Source of the DNA: Nissolia schottii
Taxonomy: Eukaryota; Streptophyta; Magnoliopsida; Fabales; Fabaceae
Assembly (NCBI GenBank): GCA_003254905.1
Contig: QANU01065172.1
Span: 36,183 to 100,182 of the forward strand
Direction of reading: 5' to 3'
Length of the DNA stretch: 64,000 bases
Part shown: positions 51,764-64,000 of the stretch, piece by piece
Numbering within the stretch: the first letter of the stretch is position 1
Layout of the letters: the number at the start of each line of letters is the position of its first letter
Translations under genes and position numbers: made by a program
Notes under the pieces: generated by a model
Told to the model about the DNA's origin: nothing
Seen by the model: the letters and a program-made list of their open reading frames with translations, nothing else
Database searches by the model: none

Positions 51764-54700
51764 TCAATGTTTTGAATGTTCTTTTGATTTAGTTCCCTTC
51801 AAATTCCTCTGCTGCTTGCATCCATGTGAAGTAGGGAAGCGAGGCTTATATTTGGGAATACTCTTGTCAAATTTCAGATCTTCTCCGCTGATCATGTACA
51901 CATTCCCAGTTTCTGGCATGGCGAAATCAGCTGGATTTTTGTTAACCATACATGAGCTTCCAGAAATGATTTGCAGCGGCACGGAAGCTTCTTGAGTACC
52001 ACAAACATTCAATTTATGTTGCAGTGGTGTTTCTGCTTCAATATTAGACCAGCTAAACTGCTTACTAACTCTATTCTGCAGGGCTGAGTTGGGGCTCTTC
52101 ATCTTGTCCTTCTTTCCAGACTTCGTTGAACTTTGACCATTGAAAGATGCACCAAAGGCTGGAGAGCCAACAAAACAGCCATGTGGTTTATCTGATAAAT
52201 AACTTTTCCTGAAATAATCAGACGATTGCTGTTTCTGAGTACCATGGGCCTTTGATGTACCTATCTCCAACTTAGTATTGCAATCACCAGGATAAGAGGG
52301 CCTTTTAAGCATTTGAGTACTGACCCCCGCATTGAAGGGTGTACCTGACTGCATGCCTGCATCCATAAGGCTGAGTAAATGCATGGCTGGTATTGTCTCG
52401 TTGGAATACAAATCCAGAGATCCCCTCAAATTCTGATTATATTCCACTCCATTATGTTTGCAAGGATATGCGTATTCTCTATTCACCCTGCTGAAGCTTC
52501 CAGGGCTTGTATTCCTATTCAGCTTTTCTATGCCAGCAGCATTCAGATTTATGTAGTTAAGATCTGCATCTCTCTTCATGTTCTGCTTATGAAGTGAACC
52601 AGATCGGAGTGAAGTCATGTCCATTTTACTACTAGTCGGCTGAGAAACAACCTTTTTGGGTACTTCATATACTTGCGAAACATGATTTGGGGTCAGGGAT
52701 GCCCAAATGCGAGAAGCTTCACCATCCTGTCGTAGGATTGTCTTGTGTAAGCTACATCCTCCCTGGGCTTGCAAAGTAGCATTAGATGATCCATGCTCTT
52801 CAAGACTCACGTCAAACTTGCTATTTCGAGCACTGCCAAGCTGGCTAGAACCGATGGGTGAAAACTGGAATCTACTTGGTGGCTTCTTCTGGGACTGCGA
52901 AACTTCAAATTCAAAGGGCGATTGAGGTGGAAACAGATTTTTCACACCTAAATTGTTTCCATCAAATGCAGAAAAGTAATGATCAGGCTTTCTTTTGATA
53001 GGCTTCACATTTTCTCTTGTTACCAAGTTATTTTTCTTAGGCCTTCCATGAGGTTTCTGCTTCTGGCCCTCTTTTAACAAGCTCGCACCCTTTTTGCCAT
53101 ACACAGTACTGCCAGCTGCCATCTGTGCTTTCTTTCTGACAGTTGATTTTTCCAATATGGAGTTTTTATTTTCTACGTCAGGAAGGCACCTCTCATACTG
53201 ATTCTTTGCCAGAAGTTCCACGATTTCCATGGGTATATCGTCTAGTGTTCCAGGCTCAGACTCCTCTGCTGTTTGTTCACTGCACTTTTTCATAATACCT
53301 AGCTGTTCCACACCTTCAGCAGTTTTTTCTTTCATTCTTGCACCAGTGATTTCCTGCAAATAGAAAATAATGATCTTCTTAGAAACATGTTTGCTATGAA
53401 ACTTGACTGTCACTCTCAACAAGAAATTCGTGCAATGAGTTAAAGGAATAAGAAATTCAATTTCACATTATTTGTTCATCATGAGAGGTACATTTATTGA
53501 TTAAAATAAGAAAAGCATTCTAAGGGGATTCTCATAGCAACTTACTTCACAATGAACACCCTTTCCAGAGACAGCATTTGTTATATGTTTAGAAGGAATG
53601 CTTGGCCCTCCAAAAACATTGGTTTCACTGTCTTTCGTTGTAAGCTTATGTATTTTTGAAGTACCTTCTTGGAAAGGTAATGAAAAAGGTAGCCTATTTT
53701 CAATTTGATGGATACATTTTTTGTTGTAAACCTGTGCTGCCAAATAGCTATTTAGAGAAAGATGTAGTCCCTCTTCCGGTCCTTGGGATATCTGTCTATT
53801 ATGATGCAAAGGAACAGGATCAGGAACGACCATAGGCATATTTGGAATGATTTTTCCACCTGAATAGGCAAATGAATCTTCTACAAGCATGCCATTTTTC
53901 CGACAGGATAAAAGATCCAGCTCACCACCAGTTTGCAGCATTTTCCCTTTCCCTTTAGACAAACTGAATGGAGCAGAAGATAATGTAGAAGAAGATAATG
54001 GAAATTTATCCATTCCTTTCCCAGTAGATGGATCTGAAGACAATGTTGTAGAAGAAAGAGTTTTAGGTGCATATGCCTTATCTGCAGTATACATAGGGTC
54101 ACCATCTTCTCTCTTTTTTTTTCTGTGTTGCTCAAGAATCGAGGGATTATCAAGGACTTGAATCCTTTTGTTTTTCTTCTTACGCATGTTATGACTTCTT
54201 TCAATTTCAGGTTTACTCCGGTAGGCCTCCGTGGCATCTTGCGAACCTATTCCTTCTAGTACATCTATGGAATTGCATCTACTCTCCGGAACAGCATCAA
54301 TGGTTTTTGCACCTCCCTCTAGGTTTTGAACTTCGGTTTCAACCCTCTGATCACACATACCTGCAGGTCTCCGTACTTCATCTGGAAGAAGTTTCCTTTT
54401 CCTATTTTGACCCATATTGGTCAAAGTCCAATCTCCTTGAATGTCAACCTTCCCTGGAAAAATGAAGGGTGCCTGTGATGCTGCAGAAGCATTGGAAGTA
54501 CCATGGGATGGGGATCCTTGTATGGCAGTTTGCTCAGTTTTCAGTTCTCCACTTAACAAGTCACTCATCAAGCGCACCTTCCGAGGTCTCCTACGAGTCA
54601 CAGCAGTGGACTTTTCTTGGTGATCTGGAAAGTCGTTTTCAACAATATTTTCCACACTTCCTGTTGGCACAGCATGATTACAAGCTACTGACTCTGGAGG

Positions 54701-56039
54701 ATATCCATCAGTGTGATCAGCAGCCCCCATTATTGATGTGCCTTCCCCCAAAATTTTAGAAGCTTCTGGTAACTCTTTCTGCCATTCATTACCACCAGAA
54801 GATGAACTGCCATTGCAAATCTCAGCAGAACTCTTATCCATGGATTTGACATTGCTAGTTAGCACAACACCTTCACCTTCAAAGCCTGTCACAGAAAAAC
54901 AATTACTTGAGTTTCTCTTTGAAATAAATATTACTACTATATTGTACACAAAGTTGTCACTTCAATAATACAAAAGTACTGCTGCTTGACAGTAGCATGT
55001 TCTATACAGCTTAACATACCTCTTTTAGTTGTATGCACTTCTTGTATGAGGCCCGGGTGATTGAGATTATCCTCCAAGCCAGACTCACGGTCTGGAGGAA
55101 ACACAAAAAATCAAACCACAATCAATAAAATAATAAACAAGAAATTTTGAAGTTACCTATTATTTTGCTGTGTACAACACCAGCTTGCTTCTCTCTCGCA
55201 TTACTAATGGGTAGGCAATCATTGACGCAATTCAGATTAGTATTAAGATCAATCTCTCCTCTCTGAAGAGTGTCAGGCATGAGATCTTGCTGTTGCTGAA
55301 TACCAGACTTGAGAGCTGCTTCACAGTTGGTGTGAGATTGGCATCTAGTACTGCAAGAATTAAAGTCGATTTGGTCACCCTTCTCCACTTCTTCAGCTGG
55401 ATTTTCTTGTTCACCATCTTGGCAAGACAAACATCTGTAATTTGGCACATCTAGTGGTGGAAGTGATGGATTCTCCTTACACTCTTTTAATGGAAATGGC
55501 CAACACATTTTCCAGTCTTTTTTACGAATCTTAGATACATAACCACTGCACTAACAACAAATTAGTGTTAAGGATTCTGAAAGGGAACTTAAGAGATAGT
55601 TTCTGGTTCAAGATAAAGAAAATCTAATCTTCAGGGTTATTTTTAAAAGAAATTGAAAGTTTGATACAGTCCAATTAATTACTAAACACTTCTGAACATA
55701 GAAGGGTAGTGACCACAAGTTTCCATACTTAGGCATCACCAACCATTTGACTCTTTGAGCCTTTATGGCCATTTATTAAATAATTGGCTTCCAACTTTAA
55801 AACACTGGTATTTGTAAACATTTATCGTAATCTATGAACAAAACCACAGTGGTATACCATCTAATGAAAACAAACTCCCCCATACCTTCCTGAAAAAATA
55901 AGAAAGATGGTACAATATGGAGCATCAAGGCTTACCGTATCGAGAATTGTTCGCAATTTCCTGCCTGCGTCGAGTTTGTATTACCAATAGAATCAACCAG
56001 ATCTATGGAGATTGAGTCGATCTGGATGTAAGATCCCAT
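51764..56039 (-). CDS. EMF1: EMBRYONIC FLOWER 1 (EMF1), Polycomb-associated repressor
   Basis: Five coding exons on the minus strand: 56039-55936, 55545-55157, 55091-55020, 54885-53546, 53353-51764. All introns are GT-AG and the phases close to 1164 residues, against about 1100 in Arabidopsis. The start is chosen at 56039 because MGSYIQIDSISIDL matches the Arabidopsis N-terminus. Further family marks are KKDWKMCWPFPLKE (exon 2), TRRRPRKVRLMSDLLSGE and basic KKKNKR (exon 4), PMEIVELLAKNQYERC near residue 680, AMHLLSLMDAG, and NPADFAMPETGNVYMISGE near the C-terminus. EMF1 is a plant-specific, largely disordered nuclear protein. It acts with PRC1/PRC2 to keep H3K27me3-marked genes such as flower homeotic genes silent during vegetative growth. 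The gene looks intact. Confidence 0.96.
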
Positions 56040-57340
56040 TGTTAACTCAATGGAAGCAATACTAGAATCACCATGGAAACGTGTCTTCGAAAGCACTAGA
56101 CATCTGCATGGCGGTGTTGGCTCTAGTCTCATCAAACCCAGACCCACGCGTGCCAACTAAACCAGTCTCCATGGGATGTGACCCCCTTCAACTGCTACCG
56201 AGTTCAATATCCCCGGGATGTGATCCCTTTTGATACACTGTCATGGTTCCATTAGTAAAGAATGAGAATACTACAATCGTAAAATCACAGGTAACTCAAT
56301 GGATCAAGACAACTAACAGACCTGGATTAGCATGCACCACACGCAATCTGGGCTTTGGCCTCACCTAAACCTTTAATCCTGGACGAAAGAAAGGAGTACC
56401 GCTTAAAAACACAAGCAAAACTCCATACACAAGTGAATAGTCACATAAAATAACAAACTCCAACATCACCAAAGTTCACAAACCCTAGCTTTCCACTCAA
56501 TCAAACCAGCCAAACGTATCCAGCACATCAACAATTGAACAGTCTAAACACTACGCCATCAATTCCACACAGATATAAGCAACTAGTAAGACACGCCACG
56601 TCACTAGGGTTTTTCCAAAAAATTCAACGCGAGACCAACACTACGCAGCGAAAACATCATAACAGCGTTGAATTAAAGCAATTCGGAGAAAACTCACCCG
56701 AAAACCAAAGGCAGATGAAGGCCGAAAGCCAATTAAAGCACAAACCAGACACCGATAGAGAACCTTAGGGCTCAGCAGCTCACATAGAGACCTGAAATCA
56801 CGACACGAAAAAGAACTAGCTCGAATTAACCAGCACATAAAAAGCGAGCGTGAAAAAAAAATAACAAAAGAAAAAGAGCGAAACGGAAGTAATAAAGTTA
56901 AACCGAGAAAATAAAAAAAGAGGGGAAAAATAAAAATGAAAAAAAGGAAAGGAAAAAAAAAAAAAGGCTGAAGTGGACACGCCCCCGTAAACAGTACAGT
57001 GAAATTAATATCTCAAACCCGAATTAAAACGCGATCAAGAGAAATTGAAAAACGGGTCACCGATCGACCCGGATAAGAACACCGAATCGAGAAACCCGAG
57101 GGAGGCGATAGAAGAATATTACGAGATGAAGAAGGCGCACGCAAACTTACCTGCGGACCAGCGCACCAGATCTCTCCCCCAGCTGGTCACCCAACTCCGA
57201 ACGGGTACCTGAAAAAACGACGCCGTATGATAGAGCTCTCCACCGATAATCAACTACGCTGAGCTGAGGGCTTCGATTCGGAACACGGCGCACAGAATTT
57301 GAGTGCGAAAGATACGAAAACCCTAGAGAGAGAAAGATAA
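56040..57340 (-). promoter_or_regulatory. EMF1 leader and promoter region with teloboxes and a 5' UTR intron donor
   Basis: On the minus strand a strong donor, GCAG/GTAAGT, lies at 57151/57150. A plausible acceptor (GGTTTAG) at about 56158 would make a leader intron of roughly 1 kb; the pairing is inference. Telobox motifs AAACCCTA occur at 57318-57325 and 56480-56487, and the reverse form TAGGGTTT at 56605-56612. Homopurine-rich sequence at 56860-56970 gives several A runs. Confidence 0.55.
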
Positions 57341-57372
57341 AGAGAAAGAGGGGCTTCCGATTCCTTTCGGAT

Positions 57373-57393
57373 GAGAGAGAGAGAGAGAGAGAG
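57373..57393. repeat. (GA)n tract at the EMF1 5' end
   Basis: Ten GA units close to the expected transcription start, reading as a CT tract in the EMF1 sense. GA/CT arrays are binding sites for BPC (GAGA-type) proteins in plants. Confidence 0.85.
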
Positions 57394-57609
57394 TGCGTGT
57401 GAGAGTGAGAATAGGAGAGAGAATTTCTTTTATCTTCTTGACTTTGGAAAAGGCGGGCTGTTGGGGTGGGTTCATTAAAATATCAAAAAAAATATGTTGT
57501 ACTACCCCCAAAACATTAACAAAATTATACAAAATAGAAAAAATAGAAAAGTACTGCAGCAAAATGAGTAGTTGGATTACCTCTCTTGTTGGTTCTCTAT
57601 CGTTTGCTG

Positions 57610-60120
57610 GCTAATGTTCTCTTCGTGCTACTCGGACTATTGTAAGTATTTCTGTAAGCCTTTGATAACAACATCAAATCATGAGATTGAGACCTCAAAC
57701 CTTGATTAGATTTATGTAAACCTCCATCAAGTCTATAGGTCGATATTGGAAAGTCTGATCTCGAATAGATCTCACAAATCTCCATTGAATTTAGGATATT
57801 GAGCTTGAGAGCTCGGTCCTAGACCGAACCGAGGAATTCTCTCTTCATAGATCTAATTTATAAGAGAACATAACGCGTAGTTTTGTCGGTGCCCACAAGA
57901 TTGAGCACTCGGTTTTGATATACCACAAAAATGAGAAGTTGATTTTTGATTTTCTTATGTGTCTAGATACATTGGTCCTAGTTTTCATTATAATATCAGA
58001 GATTTTTTTCTCACAAATTCATACTTTTTCTTTTTAAATTTTTAGAAATCAATGATATTTTCTCTTAATAGTAAAACGTTTCCATACTTTTGTAATTATT
58101 CTCATAACCCCATAATCTTGCACTTTTGCTCAAAAACTTTCAGTGTGTGTATGAATGAACTCATAGATATTGTATGTGTATAGAGAGAAAAAATGAACCA
58201 ATGAACGTTACCCATGTAGCTTACATAAATTATACACGCGGAAAAGAGAATCAATGAAATGATTAACATTATTTGATTAATGTTTTTTTTATATTATATA
58301 TTATTGTATGATGAAGTTTCTAATAATTATACTTTTTTTCTTATTTTATTTTATCATTTTACTATTTCTTTTAGAAGAATATATATGTTAAAAAATCTTA
58401 TTAAATGTCTCTCAAAGAAATAACAAAATATTATTATTTAAAAATCTCTTATTTCTTTAATCAATCTAATATAATGGCCATTTTATATATAATTTATACT
58501 ATTTTATTTGAAATATTTTTTTTATTATAGAGGTAAGTAATTTTTTGGTGAATTATAAAAGGTAAGTAATTTTACCACAAAAACCGAAAAAAATTAAAAG
58601 ACCAAGAAAAAGACAATTTTATTATATGTTTTTATTATAAAATGACTAATATTCTTCTTCTATAAAGTTAAGTAATCTTTTTGGTGAATGATGATGGTAA
58701 GTAATCGTATTATAAATACTCTTTTTTAAAGATTTTGGACTATTTAAATAGTTTAGACCATAATTATATAGTTCTTTAAAGAAGAAATTAGAAGTTAAAA
58801 AAAATCGGCTGACCTATTTTACCTGTTAACCAACAATAAATAAGCCGGACTTACATATATTTCATAAAATTGCCCAACTCGTTTAATTCATCGGTTAAAA
58901 CTAGTTTAGTTTAAAAGGGTCAGGCTAAAATGGGTCAGATTAACTTGTTTGACAACTTTGTTTACATGTTTTCTTTTTAAACTTTACTTCTTTGTATTCT
59001 TTTTAAAAGAAGTATGTGTTAGCACCAAAAAAGTAAGTTTTTTTTTTGTCTCTCAAGGTATCTACCACAAAAAATAATGACTAATCTTTCATGTACTGCA
59101 AATCCATTTAAGAGGGTAAACATTGACGACGAGTTTTAAAGTTATTTTATGTTTAAAGTGAGAATCAATTTAGTTAAGGAATGAGAGGACCTACTACTTT
59201 ACCTCGACTCATAGTCACTCGAAATAAAAAGTATGTGTTAAATAACGTTATTGAATGTCTCCCGATGCAATAAAATATTAATTTTATCTTTTTAAATTTT
59301 ATTATTTTTATTTATTTCTTTTATAAATTAACATATTTATGTACATTTTGTTTTTTTGCAACGGGGAGACATAAACTTGAGACTTTTACGAGGAGAGGAG
59401 ATTGCCAATGTCAATTAAGGTAGAGCTTATTGGTCATATTTTCATTTTAGTTTAAGATCAAGACCATCATCATTTATTAGAGGGTCAATGTCAATAAACA
59501 TAGGACGATCATGTAAATGACTGATGACAATGTGAATATAATACTCTCCTTTTCATTTTATAAAAAAAACTCTTAATCCATTTTTAATTTTGCTTCTAAA
59601 TTAATTTTATTCTTCAATATTATTAAAGTATTAATATTTTTCTTGCTAATACTTACACTTTCCCTTTTCTTGAATTTTACTATTCATCTTTTAAAAAGAA
59701 GTATGTGCTAAATTTAATATTGTTTTTCTATTTTTTTTTAAGTTCCGATGAATTTACTGATATCCAAAACCTATTATCAAGAATCCGAATGATTTGGGCC
59801 TATTAATTCTTACATCTTTTCTATAATTTTTTTTTTCCTATGAACTGTTATATGTTAATGTTAAATTATATATTTTTAAATAATTACACTTTTCTTTTTT
59901 TAATTTTTTTATTTTGTTTTTCAAAAAATAGAACACGTATTAAATGATACAATAAATATTTGGCTAAAATAATTTTATCATAAAATAATGGGCTAAGTCA
60001 TCAATAAATTGGAAATAGTTAACAAGTCTGCTTCATCTTTAAAACCACTGGTTGTTATGATAATGAAATGTCTTTGGGGCATTAACTTTTGTATAACTTA
60101 AAACATAATTGTTACTTTAA
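57610..60120. other. AT-rich intergenic stretch with diverged direct repeats
   Basis: Related phrases recur: AGAAGTATGTGTTA-like copies near 58374, 59008, 59228 and 59696, the longer form continuing into 'TTATTGAATGTCTC'; and GGTAAGTAATTTTTTGGTGAAT-like copies near 58532, 58561, 58667 and 58698. Probably old, diverged repeats; no gene seen. Confidence 0.4.
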
Positions 60121-60159
60121 AAATGGGTTGGATACGAATTTTACAAACGTATGGGTCGA

Positions 60160-60600
60160 AAAACTGAAATCGTCATAGTGTAGAGTAATTTTAAAATTTT
60201 CAAGAAAAAAGGGTGGGGCTGAAATCGCCATTCCCATGGTGATTTCAGTACATCACAAAAAAAATTTAAATGCTACTGAAATTGTCATACCTTGTGACGA
60301 TTTCAGTACTAATATCCATACAATTAATTATAAATCTTTTATTATATGTATATTACATGGATTTATTATATTTTGGAGGATATACTTGTAAAAAATTCAT
60401 GTCTTTGTGCGGGATATTAACATTTTAATGGTTTCAGATTAAGGGGGATCCAGAAAGATGGGTCAAAAATTAAAATTACGAATGTATGAGTGAGAATTCT
60501 GAAATCGCCACAATATAGGGCAATTTCAAAATTTTAAAAATTTTAAAAAAATAAATTCAGAAGTCTGAAATCGCCATAGGGGATGGCGATTTCATACCCA
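60160..60600. repeat. Left cluster of dyad-symmetric GAAATCGCCAT units
   Basis: Five units near 60166, 60221, 60278, 60501 and 60567. Each is built as CTGAAATCGCCAT, a few bases, then an imperfect ATGGCGATTTCAG. Spacing is 55-66 bases within pairs. The units vary in sequence but keep the two-fold symmetry. Confidence 0.75.
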
Positions 60601-61430
60601 TTTTTTTTTAAAAAAAGACAAATTTGACACACACCAAAACATCGTTAATTTCAGTGCGCGATCAAATAATAATTTATAAAATTAGGAAAACCCCAAAAAC
60701 GTAGTACAAAGACTAACCTAGGTCGTCTCTAAGGAAGCAATTTTCAAGCCAATTATAATTAATTACAATTAAAAAGAGGGTTTGGATTGATGAATATAAA
60801 TAAAAAGAAAGCAAAACGAAAGTAAGTCAGCAATGATAAAAAGGAATATCCTGCATACGGCATTTCTAAATCAATGACTAATTGTCATTGGTTCCTAATT
60901 AATTATTTATAAGAGGAGATGTTGTTTATTAGTTGAAATCTCTAACTAATACGCAATTTACTTAAGAGACTACGATCGTCAATCTCCTAAGCATTTATTA
61001 ATACAAGAATTAAAACTAAGATCTCAGCATTTAAAACTCATATCAATTATGTTCCAATTGCACAACCTAATTAAATCTAATTAGTTCCCCAAAAAGTTCC
61101 CAAATCCTAAATCAATAAATCCTACAATCGTCAAGATCTATCAAACTAGAATTAACCCTAACCAACAACATGCGATCACTGTATTACTAATTAGGAGTGG
61201 GACAAATCATGAATAAACATTAAGCACAAGACCTCGAATTAATCCTAATCTAGAGTTACCGCATGCAATATATTAAGAAAACTACCCCTTCATGGATGGA
61301 GGATAAAAACTCATAATAAATAAAGAGAAGAAGGGAGTAGAAAAATAATAGAGAATTAGAATAACAAAACCTGAATTAGAGAATGAAAGAAATTCACAAA
61401 TAGTCGGGAGCTTGCGTTGTCAATGCGAGC
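60600..61430. other. Spacer between the two dyad-repeat clusters, repeat-like
   Basis: No open reading frame of note. The AT-rich text (for example GATCGTCAATCTCCTAAGC, ATGCGATCACTGTATTACT) has the feel of a dispersed legume repeat, possibly LTR-retroelement-derived, but no ends or duplications were found. Confidence 0.35.
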
Positions 61431-61432
61431 AC

Positions 61433-61590
61433 TCTAAAATCGCCACCCCTATGGCGATTTCTGACCCTTTTTTAAATATAAAAATCAGAGGTCTGAAATC
61501 GCCATAGTGGTAGCGATTTCAGATCTGTTTTTTAAAAAAAGAATTTAGAGGTCTGAAATTACTATACGGGGTGGCGACTTCAGACCCCAA
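61433..61590. repeat. Right cluster of three 60-bp dyad-symmetric units
   Basis: Units begin at 61433, 61492 and 61552, a period of 59-60 bases. The middle one reads TCTGAAATCGCCATAG, a short centre, then GCGATTTCAGA, and each is followed by a T/A-rich linker ending TTTAGAGG or similar. They have the same orientation as the left cluster. Confidence 0.8.
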
Positions 61591-61599
61591 ACCCATACA

Positions 61600-63395
61600 A
61601 TTGTAAATATTTTTACTGAAACATACAATAGGATTATGTTTGTGCTGGGGCATTTAAATGTAAAAAATCCTCTTTGTGCCGCACAAAAATAAAATAAATA
61701 ACTCGACAATAAAAATAATAAAAGTAGGTTGAGTACTGAGTAGGTAGCTGGGGAGGGTGAACAGTGATAAAATTGGGTAAAAATCTCAAAAACCTAAATG
61801 TACGGATAGGAACTAAAAAAAGTTCGAAACAGCCAAAAGTGCAATGCCCTTGAGTGGGTTCAGTTAAGGTCAGAGTGAGTGAGTGGGCAAAGGGCAAGAG
61901 GCTCCATTGAAAGGACAGCACTACTACGTCTAGTGTTGTTACTTGCGTTTTTTTAATGTATATATCTCTACAAAAAGCCCACAAATATGCCGACTTGATG
62001 CGCAATTTTAGGCTTTGCAAATTTTGATGACGAAAGCCTTTAAAGTTTTAGGGTTTACAAACTAGCAATTAAGCGTTAATTGTGTATACTTACACTCAAC
62101 TATTTTTAATTTACAAGTTGATATTTGTCTCTTCTAATTTGTTTAGGATTTTATTACACTGATTTTTCTTAATTTTTAAGTTCTAAACTTTAAAGTATAA
62201 TATAATAAAAATAAAAATAAAACTACTTTACCCTTAACTATGATGATAAAGCGAATTGTTTTTTTTTTCTTTTACTAAAAAATATCGTGTGCTCGTTTAA
62301 AAAAAAGAGATTAAGAATTAAGAGTTTAATTTTTTTTAAATTATTCAATAACTTGCAAATTATAGGAGATAAGTGTAATATTAATAGACTTAAAGATATT
62401 GTTTGGTTATATGACAATAAATACGTGTCTCTCATGTCTTTTTTTAAAGGTACATAAATTTACTTAAAAATTATCTCAAAGACACATATCTTATGTCCCT
62501 AGATAGAGATAACTAAAGATTTTTTATTCTCTATTCACTTCTCCAAATATATTTATATCCCTAATATCTCTATTTTCTATTCTCAATAAATTTTAGTATT
62601 ATCAAACCCAAAAAAACAAGGAATGAAACATCACTCAACAAATTCAGCATGACCACAATAAATACTTCCTCTGATTTATTTTATCTGTCACTCTCACTTT
62701 TTATGCTCATTCAAAAATTGATGTACTTAGAAGTAGAGTACTCCGCAACCATTCATATGGAACGAGCCTCATTAAAATTTATGAGGAAAAACCCAAAGAA
62801 AAATAAAATATAATGGAAAAAGAGTACACAAAAAATGATTGAAGGAAATAAGCTACCTAACAAAATTCACATACAAACCAAAGAAACAGGCACGTGAAAA
62901 AGTTTATGTGTACGATAAAATGGGTACTAACGTACAACTAACATACTATTATACATAAAAATATTCATAATTAGTGAATAAGTGAGAAACAATTATTTTA
63001 TTAGTAGTAGATCAGAATACATTTAAAACAGTGATAACTGTACATTGATACAATATTTGGTGGCACCACTCCACAAAAATATATAGCTCACACTACTTCG
63101 AAACAACGCCAAAAGCACAAATCCATGAATTCATATGAGACCCTGCGCTCCAAGAATCACCAACCTGTTTAACTCAGCCACTACACTACACGTAAAGTAG
63201 GAAAGAGAAGTAACACCAGCCCCGTACCATAACAACACTAACATGGTATCCCAGCAAACAACCAAACGGCCACAGCACAAACAGCACCCAATGATCCAGA
63301 ATTCACCCAAACAGCTGTAACACAATCCCTGCCTCACACCCACTCCCTTCGGCAATGCCATCAAAGACGAAGAAGAGACAATTGTAACTTAAGCA

Positions 63396-63433
<38 letters not shown>

Positions 63434-63790
63434 GTATTATAAGTTATGAGAAATTTTCACAGAAAAAAGATTGATTCCCCTCAACCTCAATTGTTAATTA
63501 GTGTTGGGTATATAACTAATTAATAAGAAGAAGTAAGTAATTAAAATATATTTAGTTAAATTACAGTTCAGTTTCCTACGTAAATTTTAAAAGGAAAATA
63601 CCAAAGAGCTAGATTATGCGAATTTATTTGCCAAAATACGTTTTATATTGATCATTGGATAGATAGATAACCAGTGACATTACTATATTGACCACCCTTG
63701 TTTTCTGTATAAAAAAAAATCATGATATTTTTTCCTCGGCAATATATCATTTTTTTTATTGGTACAATATATCATTTTTTGAAGTTAGAA
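61600..63790. other. AT-rich right part, no supported gene
   Basis: A minus-strand frame at 62020-61634 and another near 63364-63131 (in a locally GC-richer block) show no recognisable domain. The latter block could be part of an unrecognised exon or untranslated region of a minus-strand gene. Confidence 0.35.
63401..63426. repeat. (AT)n microsatellite
   Basis: About thirteen AT units. Confidence 0.95.
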
Positions 63791-63795
63791 TTATG

Positions 63796-63957
63796 AAATG
63801 TTTTGCTAATCTAAACTTGTATATGTCTTATGCGGATATTCTTTCTAAGAAAGGTGTGGATGTGCATGGATTCTTCCTTCCTTCACATGAGCTCTCCACC
63901 GATGACTATGTCTACTGCCCTTTTGCACAACTTGCGTTAATTAGTTCCATTAACTAG
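63796..63957 (+). CDS. Small unidentified open frame at the right edge
   Basis: Starts at an ATG (MKCFANLNLYMSYADILS) and ends HGFFLPSHELSTDDYVYCPF plus a short tail, 53 residues. Its composition looks protein-like, but I do not recognise it. It may be an exon or fragment of a gene continuing beyond the window, which ends in a run of ten A. It could also be chance. Confidence 0.2.
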   Translation, partial: KCFANLNLYMSYADILSKKGVDVHGFFLPSHELSTDDYVYCPFAQLALISSIN

Positions 63958-64000
63958 GTTAGTCTTGCTTTCATTTTCAGATGTATCCCCAAAAAAAAAA

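Noticed and set aside
53881-54759. Plus- and minus-strand overlapping frames inside EMF1 exon 4
   Set aside because: Alternative-frame shadows of the EMF1 coding exon.
61634-62020. 128-residue minus-strand frame
   Set aside because: No family features and AT-rich composition; intergenic.
63131-63364. GC-richer minus-strand frame considered as an arabinogalactan-peptide end
   Set aside because: The expected Ala/Pro-rich core and C-terminal signal could not be found in any frame.

Overview
Plant nuclear DNA, AT-rich and full of introns. The five spliced protein genes and the one intronless gene are eudicot in type, and the repeats (a subterminal family carrying 'actaaattgat' motifs, LTR families with TGTGACGACC-type ends) suggest a legume, most likely Glycine; the species is inference. 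Two single-base ambiguities (N at 19305 and 39425) show it is an assembled genomic sequence.

Layout. 0.6-3.7 kb (-): a five-exon gene for a secreted bark/vegetative-storage-protein-like member of the nucleoside phosphorylase superfamily. 5.5-11.9 kb (-): a decayed Mutator-like (MULE) transposon with long terminal inverted repeats, into which a non-autonomous hAT element (6509-7913, 8-bp target duplication) and a solo LTR (8350-9511, 5-bp duplication) inserted. 14.9-19.1 kb (-): complete ten-exon tocopherol cyclase gene (VTE1), with one GC-AG intron. 20.8-23.2 kb (-): three-exon GT43 xylosyltransferase of the IRX9H type. 25-29.7 kb: a legume-type foldback repeat, then the 3' part of a Ty1/copia fossil split by a second, longer solo LTR of the same family as the first. 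31.2-37.6 kb (+): complete twelve-exon EMC1, the large subunit of the ER membrane protein insertase. 39.3-40.0 kb (+): a GC-rich intronless ARM-repeat protein gene whose frame changes exactly at an N. 40-51.7 kb: no protein gene; it holds a tRNA-derived SINE with a perfect 17-bp duplication, a small hAT-like element with GGGCCG motifs, and several microsatellites. 51.8-57.3 kb (-): EMBRYONIC FLOWER 1 (EMF1), five coding exons, with a long leader region carrying GA repeats and telobox motifs. 57.6-64 kb: AT-rich repeats, including clusters of a dyad-symmetric 'GAAATCGCCAT' unit.

The host genes are unrelated housekeeping or developmental functions (plastid vitamin E synthesis, Golgi xylan synthesis, ER membrane insertion, Polycomb silencing, storage protein) and do not form a pathway. 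The exon models were built by hand: each junction was checked for GT/GC-AG sites, reading phase and continuity with remembered family sequences. The most notable items are the datable nest of transposons, the GC-AG intron, the N-associated frame change, the perfect 39-bp hairpin, the dyad-repeat clusters, and the Polycomb-type motifs in front of EMF1, itself a Polycomb gene. I found no clearly new biological system.
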